Below are positions 1 through 12,790 of a stretch of 64,000 nucleotides of DNA, piece after piece (position 1 is the first letter of the stretch; each line of letters starts with the position of its first letter). Under the pieces are notes generated by a model. It saw only the letters and a program-made list of their open reading frames with translations. It ran no database searches and was not told the DNA's origin. The position numbers and the translations under genes are program-made. Origin of the DNA: Zhengitettix transpicula (lineage: Eukaryota > Arthropoda > Insecta > Orthoptera > Tetrigidae); contig CM073590.1 in the NCBI GenBank assembly GCA_037074705.1, positions 220,564,746-220,628,745 of the forward strand, read 5' to 3'.

Positions 1-930
1 CAACTCCTCAGGGGTAAACGGGGGTGGAATTTTTATAACACGCGAAAACGATCGACATTTGAGTCGAATTATTATTGTCGGGGTCAATTAGATTGATAAT
101 CTGTCTTCCGATGTTGAAGTATACTCTTTCGGTATGGTAGAGAAGCACCTTTAGAGAAGAGGCTACTTAAAAGTAGCCCAAAAAACAGTCAACATAGGTG
201 TCGAATCCGGAGATTTGGAAGTCGCTTAGTTTAAATCTCACATATAAGATGATGATTACGTTGAAGCTCATTCCCTTGGAGTGGAGGAGGAAATGTTGAA
301 AAAAAGTTACGAGCACAGTCTTAAACGTCAAGAGTAAATTTTACCAAACTTTGGCCATATGTTACGTACAACCCAGGAAAAATCACTCAAAAGAGAGCAC
401 GTGTAGGGATAGGTATGGACGGGACTGCTAAATCGGCAATTATTAGCATCGAAAGAAAATTTTTCGGGGTCACAGAGTTTGATACTGTCATTCTCTAATG
501 TTGGGGAGCACCCGTATGAGTGGGCGGGCAAGACTTTTAAATAAGAATAATGCAAAAACTACCGTGAATTGTATCTATCTCTGGGTCACTGAATTTAATT
601 CTAACAATAAAAATCCTGGTTAAATTGTAGTTCAGGTGCAAGGTGATGCGGTAGGGGTGAAAGGGTGTGTAATGGCCGTTACATAATTATACTACGAAAA
701 CAACCAAGATTGGTGCCGAATTGGGGGTTATGGAAGTCACAAAGTTTAATTTTGACATTCAAAAATCAGTTTAAATTGTAGAGATCAACCTGTAGGTTTG
801 ATATGAAATAGAGTAAAGCAATGTTCCACGTACAATCTTAAACGTGTGGAGAAATTTCTACCAAACTTTGTCCACGTTATTCACGATCGAGTAGCAAACA
901 CCCCTAGCACATATTGGGGGGGGGGGGCAA
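1..930. repeat. Degenerate tandem repeats
   Basis: Short phrases recur with spacing of roughly 115 to 250 bp: GGGTCAC(A/T)GA(G/A)TTT at about 465 and 580, AGTC-C-(T/A)AAGTTTAA-like at 222 and 734, and TCTTAAACGT with TACCAAACTTTG at 320 and 838. This looks like an old, decayed array. It ends near a poly-G run (920-927). Confidence 0.45.
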
Positions 931-3900
931 GTATTCTTAAGATAATATTAGCGTAAAATAATATATAGATATATCTTAGGATGTGACTACAAATCGATCT
1001 CCCGTATTTCTATGTACGAGTATATCTACAATTACACGTAATTAACGGATGTGACAAAATCTCTGCAAGGCCACACATCACAATAACTATATATATATAC
1101 TTGACAGTTTTGCAATGGAGCAATTAATAATTAATAATTAGAGTCAACCCTGAGGAAACTGAAATTTCATTAAAAATATTCTGTTACCTGAAAACATCAT
1201 GCAATAAATTGTTTGACTCGTTCCTAGTTCTTAGTTCTGGGTGTGAGCAGGCATTAAAATCGAGCTTTTCAAGAAAATAATCGGAAGGTGAACTCAATGG
1301 TAATGACTAATGACAGGATATAAAAACAAGAACTTGAAAGCGCTTGAATGAAGAAATCCTTAATGACTCAGAATAAATGTGACGTAATTTTACCCTGTGA
1401 ATAACATAGTATCACATTTCCTAATACATCAGGACTTCGCGAAAATACTACAATTAAACTATACAAGAACGTGCATTAAATCTTTACATTTGTATCCTTC
1501 TTTAATTTCGTTTCTACGTTTTCCCTGTCTTTGAAACAGGCATATTGATATTGGTTTTCGATATGCACTGGTCCTTTTCCTACAAAGCTCGATTTTTCTT
1601 TTTAGAATCAACACGTTTCATAATGGTGGAAAAGTACTTACAAAAAGCTTACTTTAAGCTATTTTGGATAATTGCCTTAAAATTATAACCCTCATACAAA
1701 TCATACTTCAAGGAGTTTCGAATTAACAATTTCAGGTTATTGGTACCAATGCAGCGCAGAATACTTTAGATGAATTAAAAACAAATTAAATTCGTATTTG
1801 ATGGCTATATATAAGAAAATATTCGATTTTATAAATTCACAATTTTATTATTATAAAAAAAAGATTATGCTTGTTCACACAGTATTTATAGTTTCTTGCA
1901 GGTATGTAATACATCGTTGGCTTTCACCAAGTGAACTCTGATAACCAATACATAATAACCACTTTTTTTTTCTTTTTGTGAAAAAAAACCCCGGAGCTCA
2001 AATTCTCCAGCAACTTGAGTGTGCTTATGGAGATATATGTAAGTGTCAGCAGTGGCTGAAGGATGGAACCTCACTGCCTCATCAGTCAACACAATGGCGA
2101 AAGGTTGGAAGGAATTAGTTACGCAGACCGAAGTGTAAGCAACTGTGAATGAAGCCCAGCAAGGCTTGGAAGATTTGACAGAACCGTCCAGGGCATGATA
2201 AGAAGCTTAGGTGCACTCGCTTGAAACAACGTATATAGCACCAAGACCCACAAAATTCCGCGGGAAACCATCAGGATCTTCAGAGAACTGCATATGAACG
2301 ATTTTTCCCCCGCCGCGCATCGTCACGAAGAAGTGAAATAACACGAAAAAAGTATACAATGCCGACTTTTCATGTTTTCGGTCCCGTGGAGAAATAGATC
2401 CAAACAGCCCATTAGTGAATTCTACCGTGACGAGATTTTCAATCTTTCGCAACGGTAAAGAGGCGTAAATAAATGGAAACTATGTAGTGAAGTTAAAAAT
2501 AAAAGACTGCAGAGAGGGATTTTTTTTCGTGCATTCACAAGAACAGCCACTTCTTCTTTTAAAAAAAAGTGAGTACAAATACCAAGATGGCAAAGAGGTT
2601 TTTAGACAAACCTCGAAAAAAAAGTCTAGATCGAATAAAGTCTAAATATTCGTATGTTGTATACCTGATAACGAACACTAATTCTAGTTCTTTGCTTCGT
2701 ATTATTAATCTTCTTTCACGCCGTTTGATGATTCTCTCACAGTCGTCCTCCCGCTTGAGGTCACTAGCAAATACAAAAATAATCATCCACTCAATATTTA
2801 GAAATGATTTCCACTCCAGCGAAGAAGAGAAAAGTAGAGAAGTAAAACTACTAAGTAAGCGCGAAGGGAATAAACTTCCAAAAAAATTATCAAATCTGCA
2901 AAAGTCAAGAAACCCATTATTCTTTAACATTGGACACCAAATTGAGAAAAATGTTATAAAACTATACGTACGAAATACACGTATACTTGCAAACGTCCCT
3001 TGAGTTGAACGCTTGATAATGATAATCTAAACTTTCCAGTACAAACGAAAGTACAAGAATAAATGGAGCTTGAAATTAGTGAAAAATAATGTTGGCGACG
3101 GAAAAGGTTCTTGGAGTATTGTAACAAGAGACGAGCATAACAAAAAATCAAAATAATGATTTACGCATCGTCAGAAACCTGGTCTGCTACCATGACACAG
3201 CAAAATCAACACGAACAATTAGCATAGCGTTTTATACGAAGGTCAGGACAAGTCTCCTGTCCTTTGTTAAAAATCAGCGAACGTGCAAGAGATTCCAACG
3301 TTGAATTTAGTAATAAAATCATTCCTCAAAACCTAGGTACTTCTTGGCTGTCTTATAAAGTCGTTCGTCTTTGGTATTTTTTAGCACTACATTTCCAATA
3401 GTCTTTTGTTACACGGATTTAATCCGATCTCCAATCCTCTCATTCCTAGTTTACCCCACATTAATAGTAATAATTAAGAATTAATTAATGCTGCACAATT
3501 TATTTTTTTGCTTGAAAAGTCTTCTCACCAGTCAATTTCTCTCAACAAACTCTATATACAACATTAAAGTTTCGTGACTTTATTGTTATTTTAAATACGA
3601 GGAACAAGAGTTTAACACGTACGTCAGTTAATCGTTGATGTCTAACTCTATTCGAACGAGTTCAATGAAGCGCCGAGAACGGAAGTCTCGCCTTTGATCT
3701 AAAGAAGCAACCTGTTTCGAACACAAAGTAGACGATCACTTAATCTTTATTATTAAACGCCTGCAGAAGAATAAAAAAAATTGCTGCAAACCAATCACGT
3801 ATACTGAAGCCCTGATCAAGAAAGACTTGACAGCTTATTTCTCAGTCCAATACTGCGGAATAATTTTGAAAAGCTAGAAGTAATCTTTAAGAAAACTAAA

Positions 3901-4433
3901 TATTGTTTGTGAGTCTTTTTCGCCGTTCGAAAAAGACGCCAATCCGCGTCGAAACTTCCGGAACTTTCAAAATTAAATTTTCATAGTTTATGATTATCTA
4001 TTTTAAATTAGTTTGGATGGAGGTTTTTTTAACTTTTATTATATTTAAGATATATTTTTTTCCATGTTTTAAATATTGTTTGCATGACATTCTTCACTAT
4101 CAGTGCGACGACAACTTTTTTGTTACAGCGAAATAATGGTTATTAATGAAACCGTGAAATACGGTTGCAATACACCACAATTGCCAATAAATACATGCTA
4201 AACGTGTGAAAGCCTGTAAAAACCTCAATGGAAGTAACAAGGACTACTTCGTGAAGTTTTGCAATAAAACAAAATTTATAGTGTGATGAGTCATGTGTAT
4301 CAACCAAGTAGCTGCAGAGCACGTCAAGCAGCATATTCAGCGGAAAATAAACGGAGTAGGAATAGTTACGATGATAAATAGTTGACGTAAATAATGCTGC
4401 GTCCTCACAGCAAACCTCTCCCGCCATCGGAAA
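931..4433. other. CpG-rich intergenic DNA, nothing recognised
   Basis: No repeat, RNA gene or exon was recognised. The longest open frames (2559-3003, both strands) overlap each other, are low in complexity and match nothing I know. Confidence 0.5.
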
Positions 4434-4680
4434 GGCGTGGGACAAGTACCTACTGCCCGACCTACCTGATGCAGGTTTTCTAGAATTTGTCCTGCATCAC
4501 TTTTAGGCAAATTCCTGGTAGGATCCTTAAACTATAGCCCGATGGTCCTAGTTAATCCTTAGCTACCTTTCCCAACCCTTCCACATGCCCCCCCCCTTTC
4601 AAATACATTCCTGTGCTATTAAAGGGGAGTTGCCACCACGTGCATTACTCTCATGCAGCCTGCTACTGTAAAAAAATGAA
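4434..4680 (-). repeat. Dispersed repeat, second copy
   Basis: On the minus strand it reads CAGTAGCAGGCTGCATGAG, GTGGTGGCAACTCCCC, TTTAATAGCACAGG, and later GGACAAATTC. This order is shared with the 45.3-45.8 kb repeat. Terminal GGGACAAGTACC suggests inverted ends, but no target duplication was found. Confidence 0.55.
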
Positions 4681-6673
4681 AAAATTATATTAAAATCACC
4701 GAAGAAGTTTAAATGATAAATTTCGAGAAAATCTGAACTCGTTCAAGTATTTATAGTATAAAATGATAACAATTTAAGCAATAATTACATTTTCCTCATT
4801 GTTCTCCAGCAACAGATCTTTTATCATCTCTGCACCTAACTTATTTCCTTAAATAGTAAGCCGAGCACGGTACATCTAAATGTTTCTGCTATTCTTCGCA
4901 ATAATTATATTTACTTGTGACAGATGGCTGAGGTACTTCAATAGAAGGGCTTTGACCACGATAGATAGGCGAAAAAAAAGATACTAGAAGGAAATGCCTG
5001 GTTGCCGTATTGTACAGTTGTAAACCTGTCTGTTATCGTACACGTAGATAAATACTAATGCAAAGCTTACAATGCGCTGAAATGTTTTGTTTACATTCTG
5101 TGATTCGCACGTCTTAACATGCAACCACCGACAAGCGTTTTCAGTCACCAATAAGAGAAATTGAACCAATCTACAGAACAAAATTACGAAAACCCCATCA
5201 GTATAAAAGTTACTCAGGTGGATTTAAATAAGACGCGGAACAATCGACAAGTCGTAATTAATTACGTATTTTTCAGCTGATTCGTTGTCTGGGAGAATTT
5301 GTCGGAGGTAAATAAAAGTAAATCAATCATTTCCTGCAAATAACCAGCATCCATCCGATACATCATACCGTCGCTGAAAGCCGGAATAGCTGTTGATGGA
5401 ATTGGCTCTAAATTGATACAGCCCCTTCTTTACGTCGAACATTCCCAAAAGCCTCGTCTATTTCGCAAATACTTTTCATATTCCTTTTAAAAATAATTAT
5501 TCGCAATTATCTTAATGACATGTCACAGGAATATCATTGCAAAATATTCAAATCTGAATAACTAAATAGTACATATTATTATAGAAAATCAGACACGAAT
5601 TCTTTTATTATAGTGCTTGAAAAATAAAAAAATAAAACTATAAAAGTCTACCCCCGCAAACGAAATGATATCCATTCATTCTGGGAAAAAAATTGCCATA
5701 TCACAGCTGATACATAAAAATCTTTATTAGAAAATAAAATTAGATTCTATGCAAAAGAACTACGACTTACTCCTCCTATACGTGCAAAAATCTACTTAAT
5801 TAAAGTCACTAATGTAAGATGTTTCGTCCTGAATTAACTTGAATATATGTTTAACCGGGGAAGTAAATTTCACAGGGCACGATGGTATAAATAGTTTTGA
5901 GAATTATAGTTCATATATCATGTTTCCACGAATACTACGCCAAAAATCGGTGAATAAGGAAATAATCAATCCTATAGTCATTATTCCCGACACACAGAAA
6001 CGGACAATAAACTTAGAATATTTATTTTAAAAAACGAATACGTACTATTGAATTAAAAAATTTGTTAATCGATCCGTAGAGAGTTGATTTAGACTACTAT
6101 ATATTTGTTTTATGTTCCTTATTTCATGCCTCACTGACGAAAATACATTACTATTCTGACTATTCTAGTCGGCAAATATCAATGGTGAAATGAGTGAAAA
6201 TAGTGAATATCTGATCGTGTGTTAGTTTCTATACCATACATTTACGTGCCAGTTTGAAGTGCTTCTGTATATGCTAAGTCAATAATCTAATACGATACAC
6301 AAACAAGTTTTACTCTTTTACCCATGTGTTTATTTTTTAAAGTTTTAAAATATCCGAAAACGATTTTTCCCTTCCCCTTTCCTCTTCATTTGTTCACATT
6401 TTTCAATTTCCTATTTTACATATTTCTTTTACTGTGTATTTATAAGTTTGGATTTGATTTTATACGGATTTATCGTATTTTTCTCGTTTGTGATGTAGAT
6501 ATTGTATTTCTTTCTCATTGATGTATTTTCATAATTCTGTATACTAGCCGTTTTATTTTATTACCTAATAAATGCAATAGTGCTTTTTCCTCAGTAGGAG
6601 ACTAATGGAATCAATAAATCTAAATGAAAGAATCCCTTTCAATTGCTCTCTAGACGACACAAAAAAATTAACA
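4681..6673. other. Intergenic DNA, nothing recognised
   Basis: AT-rich with moderate CpG. No feature supported. Confidence 0.5.
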
Positions 6674-6868
6674 ACGTGCCGACTACCTGTGGTGTAGGAG
6701 TCAGCGTCGCTGCCTCGCACCACAGAGGTTCGAATCTCGGTGAGGCTATGGATGTTGTGTTCGTGTTTTTTCCATTCTGTGAAACTCCAGCAAATTAGTT
6801 CCCAGACAAAGACCCGTACAAAGTCGCTAACGACCTTAGTAGTGGATGCGACTACAAATAAGAAAAAT
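6674..6868 (+). mobile_element. tRNA-derived SINE
   Basis: An RNA polymerase III A box-like stretch, TGGTGTAGGAG (6689-6700), and a B box, GGTTCGAATCT (6727-6737), stand at tRNA spacing. About 120 bp of unrelated sequence follows, ending GCGACTACAAATAAGAAAAA. There is no full cloverleaf, so it is a SINE head rather than a tRNA gene. Confidence 0.7.
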
Positions 6869-8061
6869 TAACCCTATATCCATCATCTTTACAAATACAG
6901 AAAAATGTAAAAAATAAATATTTTAAATGAAAAATTCCAAAATTTTCACTAACTGACAAAATGCCAATACAGTTGTCAACTCAGCTTTTAATACGTTATT
7001 TGAATTTAATAATATATCCAGTGTTTTGGTGACCTCATTACTCGATCCATCGTTCAGGGAGAATATTAGCGATCTTCGCATCAATATTACTAACATATTT
7101 TATTTACTTTGTTTTGCGACGGGTCCTAGGACTAAGCCCTCCATTATTTTTAATTCCCTCTTTTAAAATCTGTTTTATTCATTACGTCAAATCGTCGGTG
7201 ACGATACCTCGTCCTTCCCGACCCTGTACAATTATTAATATATATATAAATATATATATAGTAATACTAATTAGAGGCCATTAGTGATTTGATAATTGGA
7301 AATTTGTGGTGGATTGTTATCGGCGAAAATATAAAACAACAATCTGAATGTTCAGGCGAGCCTTTGTCGGCGGCAGGCATTTTCTAAAACTCCAGTCTAA
7401 CGGCGGCAGTTGCGGGCAAATATTCATCCAGAAAAGTCGCGACAGAAATTCATCGAGAAGGAGTTGATAACAATATGGCTGACCAATAGTTAGAACGAGA
7501 AATACCATATTTGCTGGTGAGAGAGAGACTTAATGCGGAGGATCACAGGAGTACGAAGTAATCGTTCCAGTGGATAGATACCAAAGATTGGACAGTATTT
7601 TCGAAATAAAATAAATTTTGTGAAATTATGACCTGTTAGATGTGTAAAGTGTATAGTACATCAGAGCCCAAAACGAAAGCCTGGTACCAGCACAGATTTT
7701 AAATAGAAAGAAATTTAATAAAGTTTTTGTAAACGTTAAATAAGGATCAAATCGTCAGTTTTCGGTTTCACGTTATTTTTATTGTTTAACTCTAATGTTG
7801 TAAAATTTGATTGTTTAATTGAAATGTAAAAAGGTTGGTTCTTTATTTAGAAGGCCCAAATAAACGACCCTGAGATCAGAGTTGATAAAATCTATAAAAT
7901 TTCAATAACACAAATGTAAATAATCACGTCAAGAAATGTTATTTTACTTGGAATAAATTAATTGTTTTGTGAAGTTTAAAATTTGGTTATTTATTTTGAA
8001 TCCTTTCGGTTTAAATTTAATAAAATAAAATTAATAATTGCTTAAATTTTGTTAATATTCA
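6869..8061. other. Intergenic DNA before the PBS-like repeat
   Basis: Mostly AT-rich. The stretch from about 7540 to 8060 could be a decayed LTR because it precedes PBS-like repeats, but no LTR boundary was found. Confidence 0.3.
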
Positions 8062-8212
8062 ATTCATTACATTTTTGCAGTCTCAACGTGGGGCAAATTA
8101 ATTGTTAATTCATTAAAATCTTTTGTTGATTACATTTTGGTGCCTCAACGTGGGCCGATTAAATTTTAATAATTTTTTAATTCAATACATTTTGGTGCCT
8201 CAACGTGGGCTG
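8062..8212 (+). repeat. Triplicated PBS-like motif of an LTR element
   Basis: CTCAACGTGGG occurs three times at about 8081, 8144 and 8199, twice preceded by TTTTGGTGC. TGGTGCCTCAACGTGGGC resembles the primer-binding site complementary to the 3' end of a lysine tRNA, used by LTR retroelements. Preceding AT-rich DNA could be a decayed LTR. No gag or pol frame follows; a (TA)n tract begins at 8242. Confidence 0.45.
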
Positions 8213-8239
8213 AATTCTTTTAATATCTGGTTAATTATT

Positions 8240-8241
<2 letters not shown>

Positions 8242-8276
<35 letters not shown>
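8242..8276. repeat. (AT)n microsatellite
   Basis: An uninterrupted AT dinucleotide tract. Confidence 0.95.
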
Positions 8277-8279
<3 letters not shown>

Positions 8280-10960
8280 TCCTCAAATAAATTCATGTAA
8301 CAAACAACTGCGAAGAATGTGTCCGGTCCAAATCGTCTTCCACCAAATAAATATTTTCAATAATTTTTATCATCTATTTCAGTACCTCTTTGGTACCCCC
8401 GTATAATTGATGTTAAATTTTCATTTCTCTTCCCAGGACCACGATTAATATGCATTGTCCTTTCCTTTGGTTTGAGTAGCAATTTTTCTGATCCGTATCT
8501 AGAAATACTCGTTACTCGTTTAGTTTACTTGTGTGCAAGATTCTTTTGCTCATAAACTGTTGTTTTGCTACAGATGATATTGATATGATTTATTTATGGC
8601 TTCAGCTCTAATTTATTACGTGAATTAAGTATCATTGTTTAGTAGATACTCGAATACTTGGGAGGCTTCGGTTGTCAAGGCAAAAAACAACCTGACGCAA
8701 ACAATAGAATAAAATGATTTAAAAAAAGCGTCCCTAGGACAACTAAAATAGTAGAAGTCAAGAAGTGCACTATTTTGAATAAACGCAATTGAAAAAACAT
8801 GAATATGATAGTGTACATTTACAGGCAGCATATGGTCAAAGAGTACTCCCATCGTTCACAAGAGGATTACATGCCTAGACAATAAATTGCACGATTACAC
8901 ACAAAAATGGAAAGTGCTTAAAGAAATACGGAATGGCAATTCTAGGGAAAAACTTTTAAGTCTTATGGCTGACTTCGTGACGCAGTGGAATGTATACGAA
9001 ATCTGAAATAGCAATGGCCACGACACACATTGCGAGAAGAGATAACTGATGCGCACAGTTGCGAACTGGAACACGAGAGAACAAAAACCGACAAACAGGC
9101 CGGCCATTTGACAGCTCGGACACCCACATAATATGTATAAGATTGATACTGTTCGGTACAGCAGTATGATCTCTTGTGTAGTCGAGTCAGTCGCAGATCA
9201 ATTCACCCCCACAGTGAAAGTCAAGTTCTAGTTCCCATATATCGATCAATAGATTGTGATCTGACATATATAGAGTCTACTAATCATTGAAGCTAGTTCC
9301 AAGTTGAAAATATTTTTTAAGTGATTGGGAAAAGACGCATTACTGATTGTGCCTTTCTGACTCTACAGTATGAGATTAGAAACCGGATCATACTTTTATC
9401 AAGTCCCACAAGAGTTTCCTGCTTAAATAAACGTAAATGCAATGTAGGCCTATTTGTAAGAATTTTTTAATTGAAAATGTCCACATCCTTCAAAATATAA
9501 TAACGTAGCCGTGGCTGGAATGAAATTATAACATGTAAGAATTTTTTTACCGTGATATGCGTTATATACTTTCCATATAAATAAATATATGAGTTGGATA
9601 CTTTATTTCACTTATTTTTCGTTCCTTCTTTTTGGCAATGGCTCTTGAATTCCTTTATCTCCCAGAAACTTGAGAAGTCATTATACAGGATTTTGTTCTT
9701 TAGCATTGAATAGCATTCAGATTTCTTTACTTACTTACAAGTATTTACTGCATAAAGATATGTTCTTCAGTGTATCGAATGCTTTAATCTTAAGTGTAAG
9801 AAATCAGGTCAGGGACGTAAATGATTACATGGCGACGGGTGAAAGTAAATAAAAGCGAAAAGAAAGATAGCGTACAGAAGGGACCAAACTTTACAAACCG
9901 TGAGAAAAATGGAAACATAAAAAAATAAATTATACGTAATTATTTCTGACAGTAAAGATGCGTGTTCATCTTCAGAAAGTCGAGAAACAGAATGCGTAAT
10001 CCGGAGAGAATAAAAATCCATGCTAAAGTTGTTCTACTGATTTAGACAAATCTTGGCATCAACATTATACGATAGGCCAGAGTTATCATTGCTACAGCAT
10101 GTCGTGTAAGACGCCGAGCGAAAGACAGCGGGAAAAAAGGCTAAAGAAAAAGAGGGAAGAAAGGGGTTTTTTATTTTTACTGACGTTCTGAACGGCTCTT
10201 TGTGATTGGAACTTGAGGCTTTGGTGGTCTGCACGCCCCTAAAAGCGAGGAACTACCCAATATCTGCTTTCTGTTATACTTGCAGATCGAGGTTTCTGTT
10301 CCTTTTTTCTTAATTTATTTTAAAATTAAATAGTCGAAAAATCATGCTCATGTTTTCTACAACATGTTATATTCTCGTGCATATTTCGTCTTATTTTCTG
10401 TTCTTTCCTCGTTTATCCTTCACTCATTTTTTACCCTCACCCGATTTCTTGTTCATATTAAAGAAATGGAAAATCCTAATACCAAACCTATGTTCATCGG
10501 CAATTTGAATAAATTTTACAATTAAAGGATTGAGAGCGGCTCGGAGGGAATTACAATTTACACGTTATTTTTCAAGATGAATAAATAATATAATCAAAAG
10601 TATTTTCTATTTAATGAAAATAATTAAAATAATTTTTTAACAAATAAATATCCAGGAGAAATAAAGATACAAATCAAATTAGTGGAACGACAAAAGGAAA
10701 AAAAAACACTTAGTTTGTCTAGACTCGGACGTAAAATGAAATCACTGAGCCAGTAAACAGCTTTTATAATCTGGTTCTATTACGTCGTTGAACTATTAGG
10801 AAATGGATACTCCTCCACCTCCCGCGGCATATACGTTTCATATTATAAATACGATATTTTTGGGTGATAAAGTGGTCATTTACGATTGCAAGAACCTTTG
10901 AGGCTACATTACGAACGTAAATAGCCTTGCATAGTACGCAAAGTCTAACTCGTTTTCTGC
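8277..10960. other. Intergenic DNA, nothing recognised
   Basis: No exon, repeat or RNA gene supported on either strand. Confidence 0.5.
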
Positions 10961-10969
10961 TCTAATAGT

Positions 10970-11570
10970 GTCTTATGCATTTCAGCTCCCTACTCGTTTC
11001 CACGAAGCTTCATCGCCGTTTGACGATTTTCCGTCCGATTGAAGACCCCTTTTAGGTGTTTAGAATGCAGTAGCATAATTTGCAAGCTCGCTGCGTAAGG
11101 TGCGTGCGAGCAAGGCCACGAAGTCGCAGTGGCAGGCAGGCAGGCAGGGAAGGAAGACTAGGCTGGCATTTGTCGCGACGCCTGTCTAATAATAGCTTAC
11201 CTCTCCATCACACGGACGGCCCTGTGTTATCGGCAGGCGACTAGCTGACGCACACAGCCGACCCACGTGAGCGAACACTCGCTCTAAAATCGTACACCAA
11301 GCTGCTTCCGCTACTCCTTGTCACTCCTTAATTCCCCCTTCTGACCCCCACACGGTACACCGTACACCGATCCGCATATGAGCTCCAAACTCGCGTAAAG
11401 CGATCGATTAGGCCGAGCGGTGCCCACGAACTTTAATCTGCATCCGACGATAAATACTAATGTAAGCAGATAACGCTGCCCTCGGAGAAATTTGCAAATA
11501 ATTTATAATCCGTGCGCGACGGAGGACCACGGCTACAAAAGTAAAATCCCGATCCCGATCCCTATGTAAT
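10970..11570. promoter_or_regulatory. CpG-rich block, candidate regulatory element
   Basis: Markedly richer in G+C and CpG than its surroundings, with GGCAGGCAGGCAGG, CCACGTGAG and clustered AT-core sites such as CAGATAACG and GCAAATAATTTATAATC (GATA- and homeodomain/POU-like). It has no open reading frame. Such blocks are often conserved enhancers or distal promoters, but the sequence alone does not prove it. Confidence 0.3.
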
Positions 11571-12253
11571 CGAGCCACATACAAAAAAGGTTATCTAAAT
11601 TAGAGTCAGGATACAGGGTCAAAGATTGTCAGAGGTGTTCGGCCTGGCAACAAATCAAACATATCTACATTTACAATAGCACACCTTATTTCAAATCTTG
11701 CATTCCATACTAATGTGGGTTTTCCTTGGTTTCAGCAAGGTGCCAGAGTAGTTTTCATATAAATTATCGGTACATTCCTTAAAACCACAGGTGAGGAACC
11801 TTTTTATCATTTATCATATTTAATTTAGGCAGTAATAAAGGAGGCCACCTATACCTATAAATGTGTATAAAATATACGAGTTTTGAGAAACCATTATATT
11901 ATTACTAGCTTTTATGAAGGCCGCACAAGAAACACTCGGAGGCCGCTCGTTCCCCACCTGTGCCTTAAACCTTACGCTTCTTTTGCATAAAACTGCACGT
12001 TACGTCATATTAAATAGAGACGTTACTTGGTTTAAGATAAAAATCAAATTAGGAAAGACGTAAGATTATTAATTTCGATAAAGATCAAACTCTGTTATCA
12101 GGGATTAGGCCTAATATTCGTCAACAGATATCGGAATAGCCTACAAAATCTAAAATAATTGATTCGTGATCTTTGTGAATGAACATCAAAACTAAGGATA
12201 CTGCTCTAGTGTATCCAGTCTCTCAATTTGAGAATGTGAACTATGAGGTGTAG
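11571..12253. other. Intergenic DNA, nothing recognised
   Basis: No feature supported. Confidence 0.5.
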
Positions 12254-12467
12254 TAAGATATATTTAACGGCCATTTCAATGGACTATTATAATTCAAAAT
12301 TATTATATTAATCAATAATAAACGTTTCCGTACATATTAATTTTCTTTGTAAAATATATATAAACCTGGTGAGAGTACAACTATGTACGGAAACGTTGAT
12401 TATTGATTAATAAAATACATTTTTAATTATAATAAAGTCTGTTAAAATGGTTGTTAAATATATCTTA
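12254..12467. repeat. Inverted repeat with about 83-bp arms (MITE-like)
   Basis: The left arm 12254-12335 and right arm 12383-12467 are complementary at most positions. The inner ends are CGTTTCCGTACAT and ATGTACGGAAACG, and the outer ends TAAGATATATTTAAC and its complement, around a 47-bp spacer. No clear target duplication was seen. Confidence 0.8.
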
Positions 12468-12699
12468 TTAAAATATTTTTTAAATGGGGTAGAGGTAATT
12501 TAGACTGATGTCTCAATACGAGACAGATGCATTTTTGTACTGAATACAAACCTAAAGAAAAACATTTAATGCATACAATAGTTACAATTCTTGGCCTTAA
12601 ATTTAACGAAAATTATGAATTTAATATTATGAATTAATAATATTGTTCTGACGTTTCCCTGCCAAATTTTAATAAGAGTAGTAAAGAGAAAATTAGATC

Positions 12700-12790
12700 T
12701 AGGTCCCTCATTTTCTGAAGATGGACAGATGTTTACTGTTCGAAACGTTAGGCCGCCTCTTTGAATCGCCTTTCCTTCATTACTTAGATT
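12700..12790 (+). repeat. Hammerhead-like repeat fragment
   Basis: CTGAAGA (12715-12721), stem strands GGACAG and CTGTTC, then GAAAC (12742-12746), followed by a tail with GCCTTTCCTTC. The same order is found at 15282-15350. Confidence 0.55.

Noticed and set aside
2559..3003. Overlapping frames of 144 codons (+) and 123 codons (-)
   Set aside because: They mirror each other, are rich in Lys/Ser/Leu, match no known family, and have no supporting splice sites; probably chance.
6676..6760. tRNA gene
   Set aside because: The A and B boxes are present but the stems do not close into a cloverleaf; better read as a SINE head.
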